From: Piscicola geometra
Taxonomy: Eukaryota; Annelida; Clitellata; Hirudinida; Piscicolidae
Length of the DNA: 64,000 nucleotides
NCBI GenBank assembly: GCA_943735955.1
Contig: OX030955.1
Location: 2,455,234-2,519,233 of the forward strand
Direction of reading: 5' to 3'
Of the stretch, positions 35,560-48,800 are shown piece after piece. How positions within the stretch are numbered: the first letter of the stretch is position 1; each line of letters opens with the position of its first letter. The translations under genes and the position numbers were made by a program. The notes beneath the pieces were generated by a model. It was not told the DNA's origin and searched no databases. It worked only from the letters and a program-made list of their open reading frames with translations.

Positions 35560-38500
35560 ATTTGATAGGGCGCTTGTCGGTTCTATTAGGAAGTTTGTGA
35601 CGTGCGTAGCTGACTGCAGTTTGATTTGGGGGTTATGGTGAGAGATGTGAATTAAGAGTCTCTTCGAGAGTCAGTTGAAACTCTTCTGTAGTGCCTCTTG
35701 ACTTGAAGAGTGTTGAAAACTTTGTGTGTGAAAGAATGTGGGTCTGAAGTTTGTTCGAAAGAAAAGTTTGTTGATGGGAATAAGGATGGGTGGATTGGTA
35801 GGTTAACAGATTTCTAAAAGACTAAATGGCTTGTGACGTTAGATTTATTTTCATTGGAATTATACACGTTTGAAGAAAGGTTGTTTGTAAGGTTATTTGT
35901 GGTGTTTGTACAGCTAGTTACGTCGCGCGTAGTTGCGTGCGTTTGGGATGTGGAAGCTATTATCGTCGGCAGTCGCTTCATTGTTATGAAACTCACTTTT
36001 AGTTAGGTGTGTTTAGCATTGTATTTCAAAGTTATATTCAAAAATAGTTTGTCTCTGTGTATACAAGAGTTATGGTCACTGATAAACGTCCTTTTATAGT
36101 GCTTGAATGCGCTTGGGTTTTTAAAGGTTTATGTCCTTATTTCTTCGCATTCGTTATTCTTTTTGCAGATTTCCATCTTTACAATCGACATAAATTGTGT
36201 CTTTTTCAATTCAATGATTTTCAAACTTGTTAATTTTTTCTGTTGTCTTTTTCTTGGTTTATCGATCGTGTAATTGCTTCTGATGCATTTGATTTTGTTA
36301 GGTTTGTTGATGAATTTTTCTTTGTTTGTTTCATTATTTTTTTTATAATGCTTTTTTGTGTTTGTCGTCATTAAAGTCTTTTTTTGTTTTTATGCACAGA
36401 GGCGATAAATAGGTCGACCCTGAATCGGAGATGTCTTGACACAAAATAAGAAAGCAATTAAAGTTTTTTAAGTAGTTTAGTCAAAAAAATATAATGAAAA
36501 AATCAACAGTGTTGCAATTGATTGCCTTATTAAAGATTGTACAAATTGTAGTAGTGAAGACATTAATTTTACAAATTCAAAGAGTAAAATCAGTTTTAGT
36601 AAAGGTGATTATTGTTGGCTGTCCCAATGAGGGCATTAAAACTTTCTAAAGAATAGGTGCAGAAATGATTTTATTCTTTAAGCTACTTATAGTTTCTTTT
36701 CGAATAGAATTTTCAGGTTTAGATTTTGTCTTTTCAATAGGGACTAGAGACGATACAATCGCATTATTAATGGCTGGAAATGCAAAAGTAGATGTAATAG
36801 TAAAATCGTTGAATAGAGTTGGTAAATTTTTATAAGACGTGATTGCAGTAGCTAATGTAGTGTTAGTAAAAGTTGTAAATACCATGTTATTAGTCTTATA
36901 GAAAGTATAATAATCGGAAGCAGCTCTATATTAGTAGTTTTGGCAGAATTTCCAGTGATTGTGACTGTATTTGTCTCAGTTTATGAAATAGTAGTTGCAA
37001 AAATAATTTATTTGTTTACTCATCACTATAAAACCTATTATCAGTAAAAAAAATCATATTTTTATTGCGTTTCCATTTTTATAATTTATTACAGCGAAAG
37101 GTCGTAAATACTTCGACGACAAGTAAATAATGTTGTAACGGTCAGAGCGTTTGTGAGCAGACTTCGCTATTTTATTCGCGAGATTAGCAAACGCCATAAA
37201 AAACCTTCAAGAAATGTTTTTCTCAAATATGCACAATGGCTGTCTCCATGAATGCTTTCCACGAGTTATTTTCAATGCTAACTGCGTTTTCTTGTTTGTA
37301 TAATGGATTTAAGAAGGGAAGGGTTAGTGAATGATTGGATGGATTTTAAAATTTATTATTGAATTATTTAAAAATTAATAATAAAAATTATTGAATTTTT
37401 TTAAATTAGTAAACTTATGTTTGTTAGACGAAGCATGAACCTTTCAAGATAAAATTTATGCGTCTTTCATCGCGTTAAAACAAACTGTTTTCGAAACTAT
37501 AACTGTCCACTATGGGCTATTGAAAATAATTCAGTAATTGATTACATTTCTATACGATCTATCAAATATGATACACAAAAATAGTTCGACTGATTGATTT
37601 ATCAATTATTCAGTATATTATTATTATTTTGTGTTATTCGTTAATAATTATATAGAATTATACTTAATTTTCAAATTCATAAATTTTAAAACTTTTTACA
37701 ACTAAATTTTACTTTTTTTAATCAGTTTTTTAACTGTCTTTTTTTTAAATCAGTGAAAATTTAGTTGCCTTATTCAAAACGTCCTATTAGGCATAATAAA
37801 GCGGTCCGTTATCATATTTATCACCAGTTTTTTCTGGTAAAAACAGCGTTTACTTCATCAATGTACTAGAATTCTTCTTTAAAAGTAGTTCCACCACCTT
37901 CTAAATTCAATACTCATACATTAATACTACTATGTGCATTGTGCACCTATATACATAACAACACAACACCTAAAGGCATTGCTTTTCAATTTTTGACAGT
38001 TATATATTCTTTTAAAAATAAAATATTCCACAAATATTAATGAAATGTCAAAGTTTTACATTCACACGCATAACTATGCAAAAAATCATTAATTGTATAA
38101 ATTTATTCAAATCAAAACCGTGAAACGGTGATTTCGTTCTAAATTTCGTGATAAATTCTCACCTAAAAAAGAATGCAAAGAATATTATATAAAAATGAAT
38201 TTTAAATACTTTTATTAAATTACCTAATTTTTGAAACTAAGTAGATAAATAAATAAAGTTTTAAACATTTTTTAATTTTGAAAAATATTGAAAGTAGTTT
38301 GATAAGAATTATAATTCATATAATATAATAGGAAGATTTATTCTTTCACCTACCTTTGTAGTTTATTTTTTTTTCAATTACAAAACGAATTTTAAGTTTT
38401 TTAAACAATTTTTTTTCAAACGCTAGGTGTCTCAGGAGTTATAAATTTATTTTAATATGCCACGGAATAACGCCATCATTTTCAGATTAGATTAGACTAC

Positions 38501-41418
38501 ATGCAAAATAACTTCTATGCTTCGTTATACATATTTTCAAAAAAACATGATTTTTAATTTTAATCTAATTTTTTAAGAATTTTTATCAAAATAAGTTTTT
38601 GGTGATCGACATGAAAAATAGATCCTGAATGAATATTTTGTTTGTTTTGTTGCATTTATGCATTTCTAGAATTTAAAGAAACAAAAACTTCAAGTTATTC
38701 ATTTTTAAAAACCCATAGAAGTTTTCTCTTGCGTAGATCAAACATGTATATGTCGATTGCAAGACATACTTATAACTCCAAACCCCCATTCACACCATTC
38801 ATCTTGAGATCTCAAGAAGGAATGCTTAGCTGCCTAAGATGGAATCATATTGAATAAAAGGAAAAAAGTAATTTAACATTTTAATATCATAGGCTATAAA
38901 GTGTTATGAAACTAGTGAAAAAGAGGCCTAAGCCAACCTAAACCCAGCTATTTATTACAATTAAATTAGAAAACTTTCAAAATTGAACCAATATAAAGAT
39001 CTGTTTAGAAGGCAGATGCAACAATATAAATCACTTTTTTGATTTTTTTATCGGATGGCTGTAAATACCTAATTCCGTCTTACGAACCGTTTCATCATGA
39101 GCAACCTTCCCCAAAGTAGCGATCTAGACAAAGTGAATTTTCCGAAAATATTTTTATACATCAAAAAACTCCTGAAAAATTCCAGCACTGAGGCACTATC
39201 ATTTAAAAAAATGTTTTTCTTCAGATTTTTTACTTTAATTTCGCTTTTTAAAGCTAGTATTTTAAGGTTTTTAAAACCATTTCGTCTCACTTTTTATCTT
39301 TATAAATTAATCTAGATTTTGCATTTTTTAATTTAATTATATATTTTTTAAACCTTGCGTTTTACTTTATCATGAAAAACTTTAAAGAAAAGCGCAATTT
39401 CAATCTTAAGAGATTAATGAATAATATCAGGTTATTTTTTTTACATAACATTACCGATAAATTAAAATGATTTATTTATGAAAACATTTTTTCACAATAT
39501 TTTTTTTCATTAAAGTTCAAAACGACCCCTATTTTTTCCTTCCAGTTCTGGGACTATTTTTTCAGTACTTTAAAACCAATCATGTATTCTCCACGATCTA
39601 CGCCATGAATTTGTTGGTCATCTTTAAGTTTTACATTCTTTTTATTTTGGTTGATATGATCATTATTATCTTTATCTTTTTGAAATTAAATCACATTTAT
39701 ATTTAATTTTATTATTATTTATGTCTTTTTTATGACCACCTTTACGTAGAAGCAATCAAATTGCGCGCAATTCTCAGAGCCATTATTTGTCGTTAGATTC
39801 ACTCTTGGGAAGGCAGCACTAAACTAGCCAGTCGGCAGATGGAGAAAAGTAAGGTTTGATTTTAACATTTAAAGGCCTGCATGAGTGATGGCATTCTACA
39901 GTGAGAAGCCTTCAAGTATGCTTCAGAGGCCGACTTGACCCTCAACATGTAATGAATATTTGAAAATGGTTTAGTTTCTTTTTATATCTACCATGATTTT
40001 ATTTGAATTGTAAAATGTATGAAGTAATTAATGTTTTAAATGTATTTTTGTGTGCACATGTAATTCCATCGTTCATTAATGGTGCACACAATGCTCTTGT
40101 ACAAATGTGTACACATCATTCTCGGCATCCTGTGTTTGTGCGTACAGACTAATATATGTGTGTATGTGCGGGGTTTTATGTGAATGTATATGCTTGTTTT
40201 TCTTTTTATTGTGAGTGCTTATTTTCAATCTTTAAAAAATTTAGAATTTTATTTTTATTTGCATTTAAATATTCTGATGTTTTTGTTCGCCTACGGATAA
40301 AAAGGTTACTTGTGCATGTTAATTTGCCATCATAAAAGTGTTTATGTATGTGATTGACGTTGTGCACGTGTGTATGTGTGGATAGGAAGATATAAAACTG
40401 GCAATGCTCGTGCGTCCACGTTAATGAAAGAGAGTCTTTCATGCCGGAGCGTGAGATGCTTAAAGTAATGTTGAACATTTCTTCCAAAACAATAAAATGT
40501 CGTAGTTTATTTTATTATTAGTTATCTAGTTTTTTTTAACCTTTTGTTTAAGAATATGTTAGTTGTCTTATTTCCTGATGAGAGTATGAAAGGTTGGTGA
40601 TTGTGTGGAATAAGTGGCGTGGAAATAATTCATGTACGGCTGGTGATAGCACGATTAGTATAGGAAGATTGCCACTGTTAATGGCTCACTTCTCCATCCT
40701 CTTTTCTGCCGCTACCATAACAACCTTTTTTACAAAGAACACAATTGAAACCATGAATACAAATTACTGTGCAGTTTTTAGAAGTATTATAAAATATAAA
40801 AACTAACTCTTAATGAAACTATTTTTGACTACTAAAATACGACAAAAACATAAATTAAAGTTATTTTTTCCAGAACTATACTGAGCATGTTTTCAAGCAT
40901 CAACACACTAATACGAGCATCAATTTTGAGTGGACGTGGTTTGTCTTATCGATTTTTGCCTCTAATTGATCGAGAACGCCAATGTATGGCCCTGATTTAC
41001 AAAAACTGATGTTTTCGGCTTTTTAGGTTGTTTTATCTTTTAACATTACCTTAAATTGTTAAAAATATTGAAAAGTAATTTATAAATAACTGTAAGAGTA
41101 CAATATTGCTTTTTCAAAGAATTATTTTTTATGTGTGCAATAAAACTTTTTACAATTTGTTTATTCAATGATGTTTTAAGATGTGCGAGGTAGATTACCC
41201 TCAGTTTTTTGTAAAGCAATGAATTATCATCTAGACTAATTTTCATAGTTTATTGTTCAACATTTTATTTGTATATTAATATATTGGATAAAAAAATTTC
41301 ACGTACAAATTTAAAAAAGATTTTTTTTTCTTTGAAAACTTGAAAATTTTTTCAAGTCTTTTAGCACATCATCGCAAAAATTCATTTGCTAAATAGCATA
41401 GCACTCAGATAAAAGTTC
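35560..41418. other. Intergenic region upstream of HCN and downstream of RSPH1
   Basis: About 5.9 kb of AT-rich DNA. An extra 5' exon or the promoter of HCN may lie at 35560-36000, where the frame is open upstream of the assigned start. AATAAA signals for RSPH1 on the minus strand lie at 41264-41269 and 41249-41254. A slightly GC-richer stretch near 39740-39950 and a TG-rich stretch near 40080-40400 hold nothing I can name. Confidence 0.5.
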
Positions 41419-43851
41419 TTAAGCTGCAGCAGCTTCTTCTTCTTCTTGTGGTAGTTGTGAAACAACTTTTTCAATTTCAGGCTTGGCAGCCTCAGGCTCA
41501 CTAGCCTCCACAGCCACCTCAGCAGTCGTTTCAACAGCACCTTCTGGAGGCACTTCTTCAAGGTTTTCTGCTTTTGAAGTTTCTTCGACAGGCGTTTCAG
41601 TAGCTGGCATTTCCGCAGACACCTCTTCAGTGATGGCTTCTTCAGGGGCAACTGCTTCACTGACTTGCTCTGTAGCTACATCGAGGGTTGATTCTTTAGG
41701 TTTGCTTTCTTCCACTGCCGCTGCTAGTTCAGGCTTATCATCTTCTGTTTTTTCTGTTTTTTCTTCTTTTTCTTCTCCTACTTTTTCAACTTTATCATCT
41801 TCAACTTTCTCTTCTTTCTTTGTTGACTCTTTCCTAACACTGGCGATTTCTTTGGGTTTGCTGCTATCACTGGCTGTCTCTTCTACTTTCACCTCGGCAG
41901 CTTTTTCTTCTGTTTCCTCTTTAGCTTCAACAACTTCTTTTTCTCCGGACACTTCTTCATTGTTTGTAACCTCAGTCTCTTGCTCTTCAGGTTTATCAGT
42001 AGCAATTTTTTCTTCTTCCTGCTCTTCTTTCGGAACTTCTTTCGACCCCTTTCTTTCTTTTTCAGAGTTTTCAAACTCGGCTTTGGCATGGAATTCTTCA
42101 AACTGATAATATGCCTTCTCTTCCGATGCTTTCTTATCCGCTTCCAATTCAGCCTTTTCTTCTTCTCCAAGCTCAGCCACTTGGTCGAGACATTTATCAT
42201 CGGCGATTCTGAGAATGAGACCTTCCCCGGTCCTCTTGCCTTCAAGCCAATATCCCGTGTAGAGGAGGTTCGAGCTGGCATAGGCGTACTTGCCTTTTCC
42301 GTGTCTCAAGTGGTTCCACCATTCTCCTTCGTAGTAGTCCCCGTTGGCGTAGAAGTACTTGCCGAAGCCTTGTCTTAAATCTTCCACCCAGTTTCCTGTT
42401 AAAGGTTGTTGATAAGATAAATTGAGATGTGAGTTTAAATTTAAACCTAATTATCAAACTATTGGGCATTATTTCTTAATTGATTTATTAATTATTTGTA
42501 AATTGTAAAAATCATTATCTAACAATTAACTTTTGTTTTTTCGATTTTAACATTATTTTTCTATACATTATTTTTCATGGCTAATAAAAATATATGATGA
42601 AAATTTGAGCATTGATTCCATGTCAGAAAGCACTATTCATTAAGAATTCCCGTTAATGGGCCATTCCACTATACTAAAGGCCACTTCTCCGCCTGTTTAA
42701 CGGTTATACGTGTTGTAAAGTTAGCGTATATAACAATTTCTGGTTTTATTATTTTTTTTATTTAAAAGATATAACTTGATATTTATTGTTATTACTTCCA
42801 TTCAGTTTAATTTTTGAAACGTATACATCCAGATAAAGAATTTAGTGGCCACTTTTTAAACTTATAATAAAGACATACGCTCCAATAGTTTCAATAACTC
42901 AGCTTTTAATTAATTATTTATTAATAAAAGTTTATTAATCTAAGACCTACCATCATATTTCGAGTTATCTGGATACACAAAGACTCCAAGTCCGTGCTTT
43001 TTGCCATCTTTCCATTCTCCGTTGTAGTGGGCGTTGTTGGCGAAAACGTACTTACCAAAGCCGTTTCTCTTGCCGTTTTCGTACAGGCCTGTATTGATGC
43101 CGTGGGTTCATTGGGTCCGTTATTTTTTCCCCATAAAAATATATTTTTTTAGAGTTAGCTGTCATGCAATTTATGATAAATACCGGTTGAAAATAATTAT
43201 ATATATTTTTTTATTATTTAGAAAAAACTTTTTTAAACTTAGAATTTCAATTATTTAAAAAAAAAACTTAATTAAAAAAATTCTTTGTGAATATTAGAAT
43301 ATAAAAAAGGATGTTTCATGCTTATGAATCATTAATAAGTTCGTGCTTTCGCTTTTCAATTCTCGTGTTTCAGGAAAAAGAATTTTAGATGTAGTTTCCG
43401 AATAAAAAGAAAAAAGTTCATCAACAAAAAAAAGATGATGTCGATGATTATCATTGAAATTATAAAGCTTCTAATGAAAGCAATTTGCATAAAAGACTTC
43501 GAGCATTGAAGAGCGGAAACAGATTTTTTAAATATATCTGAAAACAAAGTTTGATTAAAAATGATTTCATACAATATTTGTTAATATATTCTTGATAGTG
43601 GTAAGATAATTCATATAAAAAGTTTGAAAAATTTTGATTTATTGAATGCGACACTGATGACCTAAAATAACAAAACAACATAAATATTTAAATTCTTTAA
43701 AAAAATGAATTATTATTTTAAAAGCTTGAAATATTGCGAGGCAAAAAAAAGCAAAAAAACCCTCATATCTGTCATTGTTTGCAAATGTGGCGACTCCAAA
43801 TCCGTGTCGTTGGTAGCTCTCGTTGTAGGCTCCTTCGTACTTGTAACCCAT
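41419..43851 (-). CDS. RSPH1: RSPH1-like radial spoke head protein with MORN repeats and an acidic tail
   Basis: Exons: 43851-43761, 43088-42951, 42395-41419. Phases join, giving 401 residues. The N-terminal half (about 1-150) is a row of MORN repeats: KYEGAYNESYQRHGFGVATF, HYNGEWKDGKKHGLGVFVYP, NWVEDLRQGFGKYFYANG and YYEGEWWNHLRHGKGKYAY. Their order and spacing match RSPH1, a head component of the axonemal radial spokes that regulate ciliary beating. The C-terminal half is very rich in Glu, Lys, Ala and Val (EEKAAEVKVEE, AAVEESKPKE), longer and more repetitive than the human acidic tail. The ATG sits in a good context (AACATGG) right before the first repeat. Another axonemal MORN protein is the main alternative. 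The gene is divergent from the ROCO gene, with about 2 kb between them. Confidence 0.86.
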
Positions 43852-45822
43852 GTTTCGAGGTTGGTGTTGCTGCTGTTACTCGAATTTTTTTTATTTATAT
43901 TTTGTGTGTTATTGCTTATATTTTTTGTGTTGTTAATTATTATTTTAAAAGTTTTCGTCTGTTGGAAAACCTTTTTCAACATATATTATTTAGAAAGAAC
44001 TGGTAATTCTTAGCTTAAAGTTTCAAGCTTAAGAGCTCCGTGAGTGAACTGAAAAAACAGTCCGTAGAGGTTTGACTTAAGACTAGCTATTTTTAATGCT
44101 TCTTTTCTATAAAAAAAGTAAAAAGTAAATTAGTTTGTTTAAATGTTTTTATTCAAGAATTTATTGTGTTTTTATTTGTTCATAGTTGAATTTTCTCTTT
44201 TTTTCAATTTCAAACTGTTTACAATGTTTTGAATTTTGTTGATTTTAATCTTTAAATTAGGCTTTCGTCACATTTTTCGACGTTTGTGAACGTACATTTA
44301 TTTTTTATTAAATGAACTAAATATAATTTAAATGATTTATTCAATGAACTAAAATATAATTTAGATTATTTTGAAAAATCATGCTATTGCACTTACATTC
44401 ATTTTTTAACATATTTTTTAAAGATACAAGGATTACCAGCTTGAAGCAGGTGGACCGTTGAGCTCTGTACTTTTTTTGATTAAGGAATATAAAATAACAT
44501 AATAATATAATAACTATTTTTATTTTATTTCTAAATTATAAATTTGAAGGTTATGCAAACCATCTTATTTTTTAAGTGGCGTCTCTTATAAAATATGCAG
44601 TGTACATTATATTGTATTATTATTTAGTCAGCTCGAATGAGTCATACATTGTTTTACAATTCATGTATTAAAATGGGTTTTCAATATTTTTCCTTCTTTT
44701 ATCTCAATATTTTGATTGATGATTTCCATACCAATACATTATTTTTAAAGCACTTTGCATTTTTCATTCCTTTGAAATGAAAATTTGAAGTTATAAATAT
44801 TTTTGTTTCAAGTCGATAAATGACTCTGAAAAAACTTAAAATTAATTATATATGCGTTTTCTTTGTTATAATTTCCTAAGCTACATGTCTCATTATTGGA
44901 ATTATGATTGAGTGTATGATGTATTCGCGTTCCTGACCATCATGCAGAGTGAAAAAGTTGATGATGATAAAGGCTACTCAAATAATTCGGATGTGTATTA
45001 ATCTTAAAAACAATTTATATTATTTTAAACTATTTTTTTTAAATAATTTATTTTGTGTGTTATTTTTTTATTTTCACTGGAAAAAAATTCAATATTGATA
45101 AACTATATTTTTTCACTATTATGAATTTCGAAACACTTTATATTTTATTATTGGCTGCCACAACCACATTTCCGTCTTCCGCGTTGTCCTTGAGCGATGA
45201 TCCGAAATCGTCAATCAACTTTTATTTATAATGAAGTATTAATTGATATATAAGTGGTAGATTGAAAATAATTAGTATAATTATGAGTAGCAATGGAGTA
45301 TTATTAATATTTGTCTTGGTTGAAATAGTGAAATATTTTTTCCCGTTTTTAAAGTTTAAATTTGTTTTTTTTAATAATAATGTTTTTAATTAATAAATAT
45401 ATTTTTCAACATTTGTTTTGACTTTTGCCATCTAAGTGATGACCATAATTCATTGTCATGTCTAATGAGATATTACATTTGTTTCAGATCTCATATTACT
45501 CTGTGTGCAACAAACTGAAGAATCTTTCAAAAACGGAAGAAATTCGCAAAAGAAATTGACAAATCCATTTGGATATTTGAATAATAAAAATTCTAATCTT
45601 AATCACACGATCTTTCTAACTGAGAAGGCTGTAAAATCTTTGAGAATAATGTCTCTCTTAAGACGTTTATTTGTTTCTTCATCTGCATCACTGATACCAG
45701 ATTTTCTTTATTCTTTTTTTATTTTTATTTGCTAAAAAACATTTAAAGTTTAATTTTTAAAGTAATATTTTAGAGAACCTTTTGAAATTGGATCAAGCTA
45801 GCTTTCAGTTACAACTTGAAAG
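43852..45822. other. Divergent intergenic region between RSPH1 and the ROCO gene
   Basis: About 2 kb separates two genes transcribed away from each other, so both promoters should lie here. No clear core element or conserved site can be picked out by eye. An open frame at 45505-45735 follows an acceptor-like TTTCAG at 45487 but has no usable donor, so I do not assign it as an exon. Confidence 0.45.
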
Positions 45823-48800
45823 ATGATAAGCGTTGAAGACTTTGTGACCTTCATGAGAAGAAATGACCTTGGAAGGATCAAGTTTGCCCTCCGAGAAATC
45901 CATTTTGATCTCAACTGCACAGATGAGGTTAGCATTCGAAGGAAGAGAAATGAATTTCGATATTTCATGGGTTTAACATGACAATGTTAAAAAGGAACAC
46001 TATTTAAAAAGAAAATTGTTCTTTTAGCTGTTTATGTTTCTAGTATTTTACTTTATGAAACACTATTTATTGGTTATTACAGAGCTACTTTAAAACTTCT
46101 AAATTTCAATGTTTTAAAATTATATAAAAGGTGTTTTTTTCTTCAAAAAAAAAATTATCAAAATTTAGTGAAATATTATTCATAGAAACCAAAAAAAGAG
46201 TTTAAACCATTAGGATAAGAACGAAAATTGATAGATGAAGTCTTCCTAAAAGCTTTTTCCAGTCTTTATTATTTTGCATTCTTCTTTTTTTTTAAATTCT
46301 GAAAAGATTAGTTATTTTTGTTGTCAATGCTTTGTTCAGATAATTCTGTTCTAAAGATTTGTTTATAGTACCTTTCTTGTTTCAACTTAAATTAAAAACA
46401 ACTAAATAAATTTTAACGGAATTAAGTGTTTATTTGTGACTCGTCTCTCTTGAAAAAAGTCAAAGATACAAATTTTTTAGTTTATTTTAAGTTTCAAAAT
46501 TAAATAATAACTTCTTTTTTTTATTTACATACAAATTCGATCTTCTAGAACTTTAATTTTTCCCTCCAATCAGAATGGCCGAACAGTCCTTCACCACGCC
46601 CTATTGGATGGCGTCGAAAGGGGGGACACTCACATCACCAATCAGCTTCTCGCTTTTGGCGCAGACGTGATGATCAAAGATGAGGTGTTTGAAAATTCTT
46701 TCTAATTGAATTTTCTCAGTAGCTTCGTTCACACAGTATGTTAGAATATAACTAAGTAATAATATTGTAAAAGTCAATATATATTTTTTCAATTATCTGT
46801 TTAAAAAATAGTATTTGCCCCAAAAGTTGAGTTTTGCAGAATAACTATGCTCTTTTCTGAGAAAATCAATGAATCGTTGGTTAGTCAAATACTTCGTATA
46901 GAACAGAATAGGAACAGAAGAGTCTACCGGAAATGCTGAGAAAAGAGAATAAACGATTATGCATTGATCTGTATATCAATGCATCTTAACGATCAATCAA
47001 ACTATTGTGCATTTGCATAGTCATCTCGACTTTCGCTCGCACGCCGAACATTTCTTCATTATTCCCTCCAAACATTTGTTAATAATTAAAAAAAGTTTAG
47101 AGGGTATAATGAAAAAATGTTGAAGAATTATTCTTAAAAATCCCACTAATCATTTTTGTTGTCACTTGCATTCATAAAATTGTATAACGCTTTTTTTAAT
47201 AAGTTTTGATTCATCATTAATTTTCGCAAACCATTTTTTTTCTTCAAGACATTTCTGTTTCTTTAGGCCTCATCATCAAATTTTTTCACTTTTTTCCATG
47301 CGTCTTTGCATGCTTTCTGCAAACATCATTTTTTCATTTACAAAAGACATCGATTTTACATACACGCGACAATTTATGCACAAAGACTCTCATTTGAATT
47401 TTTGAAAAAGTTAAACACATTTTTCAGACGCCCCAGAAAGAAAGCCCGCTACAGATTGCTTTAAGAAGTGGTTCAACAGAATTCATCCGCACCATCATCT
47501 CCTCACCCTCCTTCGATGCTCTCAAGATCGACAGGCTCGATAAGCAAGTCAGAGCATTTTGGATGTCTCAAAATATTATAGCATTTTTTAAATTAACAAA
47601 TTCTGACTTGAAATTTATTGGATTTAAATTATATTTTTTTCTCGTACATTCATTCATCCACTAGATATTCATACCATATTAAGAAATAGCCTGTTTTGGG
47701 TTCTACTATAGCGGCCAAAATTATTTCTTTCCCTAGGGTAGAGCTTGTCTAAAAGTACTAAAAACTGCTAATAAATTAGAGAAAAAAAAATTCACAGACT
47801 AAAAGCTTCATGATAATGTCAGTAAAATGATATAATTTAAACGTTTTCTATTTTCTTTCTTTTGCTCTTTTGTTTTCCATTGTGCATGCATGTGTTGCAC
47901 AGCAATAAAGCCGTTGTCTCTAGTGCAATAGTAATCACTTGGAACATTCGTTGATCCTAGTTTTAATGGTATACTTTTATAGATAGTTTTATATTTATAA
48001 ATATTATTTCTACTTTTTTTAACTATTTGAAGTATCATTTGATTATTTTTCTAATATTTTGTTTTATTTCTGAATTATTTGTTGTACTTCTTTATATGCG
48101 GCTTTTACATTATTCTTTTGCTCTCAGAAGTTTATATTTATAGAAAAAATATTTTTTCTTTTATGGTTTAATGCCTTAGAGAAAATAAATTATTTTTAAT
48201 TTCTAATGTGATACTGTTGGATTATACCGTGCATTTGTTTGTGCATTGTTTTTACATAGTTATACTTTATTTTTTAATTATTACTTTTCTGCATACTTTT
48301 TTTTTGTTTTTCAAAACTCATTCTTCATATGAATAAAACTACATCACTCTTAGACTTTTTATTTTATTCAAACATATTTGACATTTTAATCTATTGACAA
48401 TTCTCGTTCAAATGTGTAATTAAAGTTATATTCTTCATTTAAAAAAATTTTATTTTGAAGTTTTTAATGTACTTTTTTTATTTTTCATGTTGCATTGAAG
48501 GTTATAAAATCTTTATTTTACTGTTTTAACTGTTCAAATCCTTTTACAATTTATTTTCCGATTATGTTTTGCAAGCATCATCCATTATTCATCATTTTCT
48601 TCTCCTACTTCTGCATCTTCTGCAATTAATTTATGACCTGTCTGTTGCATTAAAGAAAGAACATGACTTTAATCTCACATCCTTTCCATACTAAAAGTGC
48701 CATAAACTCTCCAAAAAGTTCTTTTTCTCTTCACTTCAATGTTTTTCTTCGTACTGAGTTTGTTGTTTTAGTCACTGAAAGCTAATTCATCACAGAAAAT

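Noticed and set aside
41483..42106. Ser/Thr-rich open frame on the plus strand
   Set aside because: It is the complement of the Glu/Lys/Ala repeats of the RSPH1 tail.
45488..45735. An upstream first exon of the ROCO gene
   Set aside because: It has an acceptor-like start and an open frame but no usable donor in phase with the next exon, and no recognisable domain.
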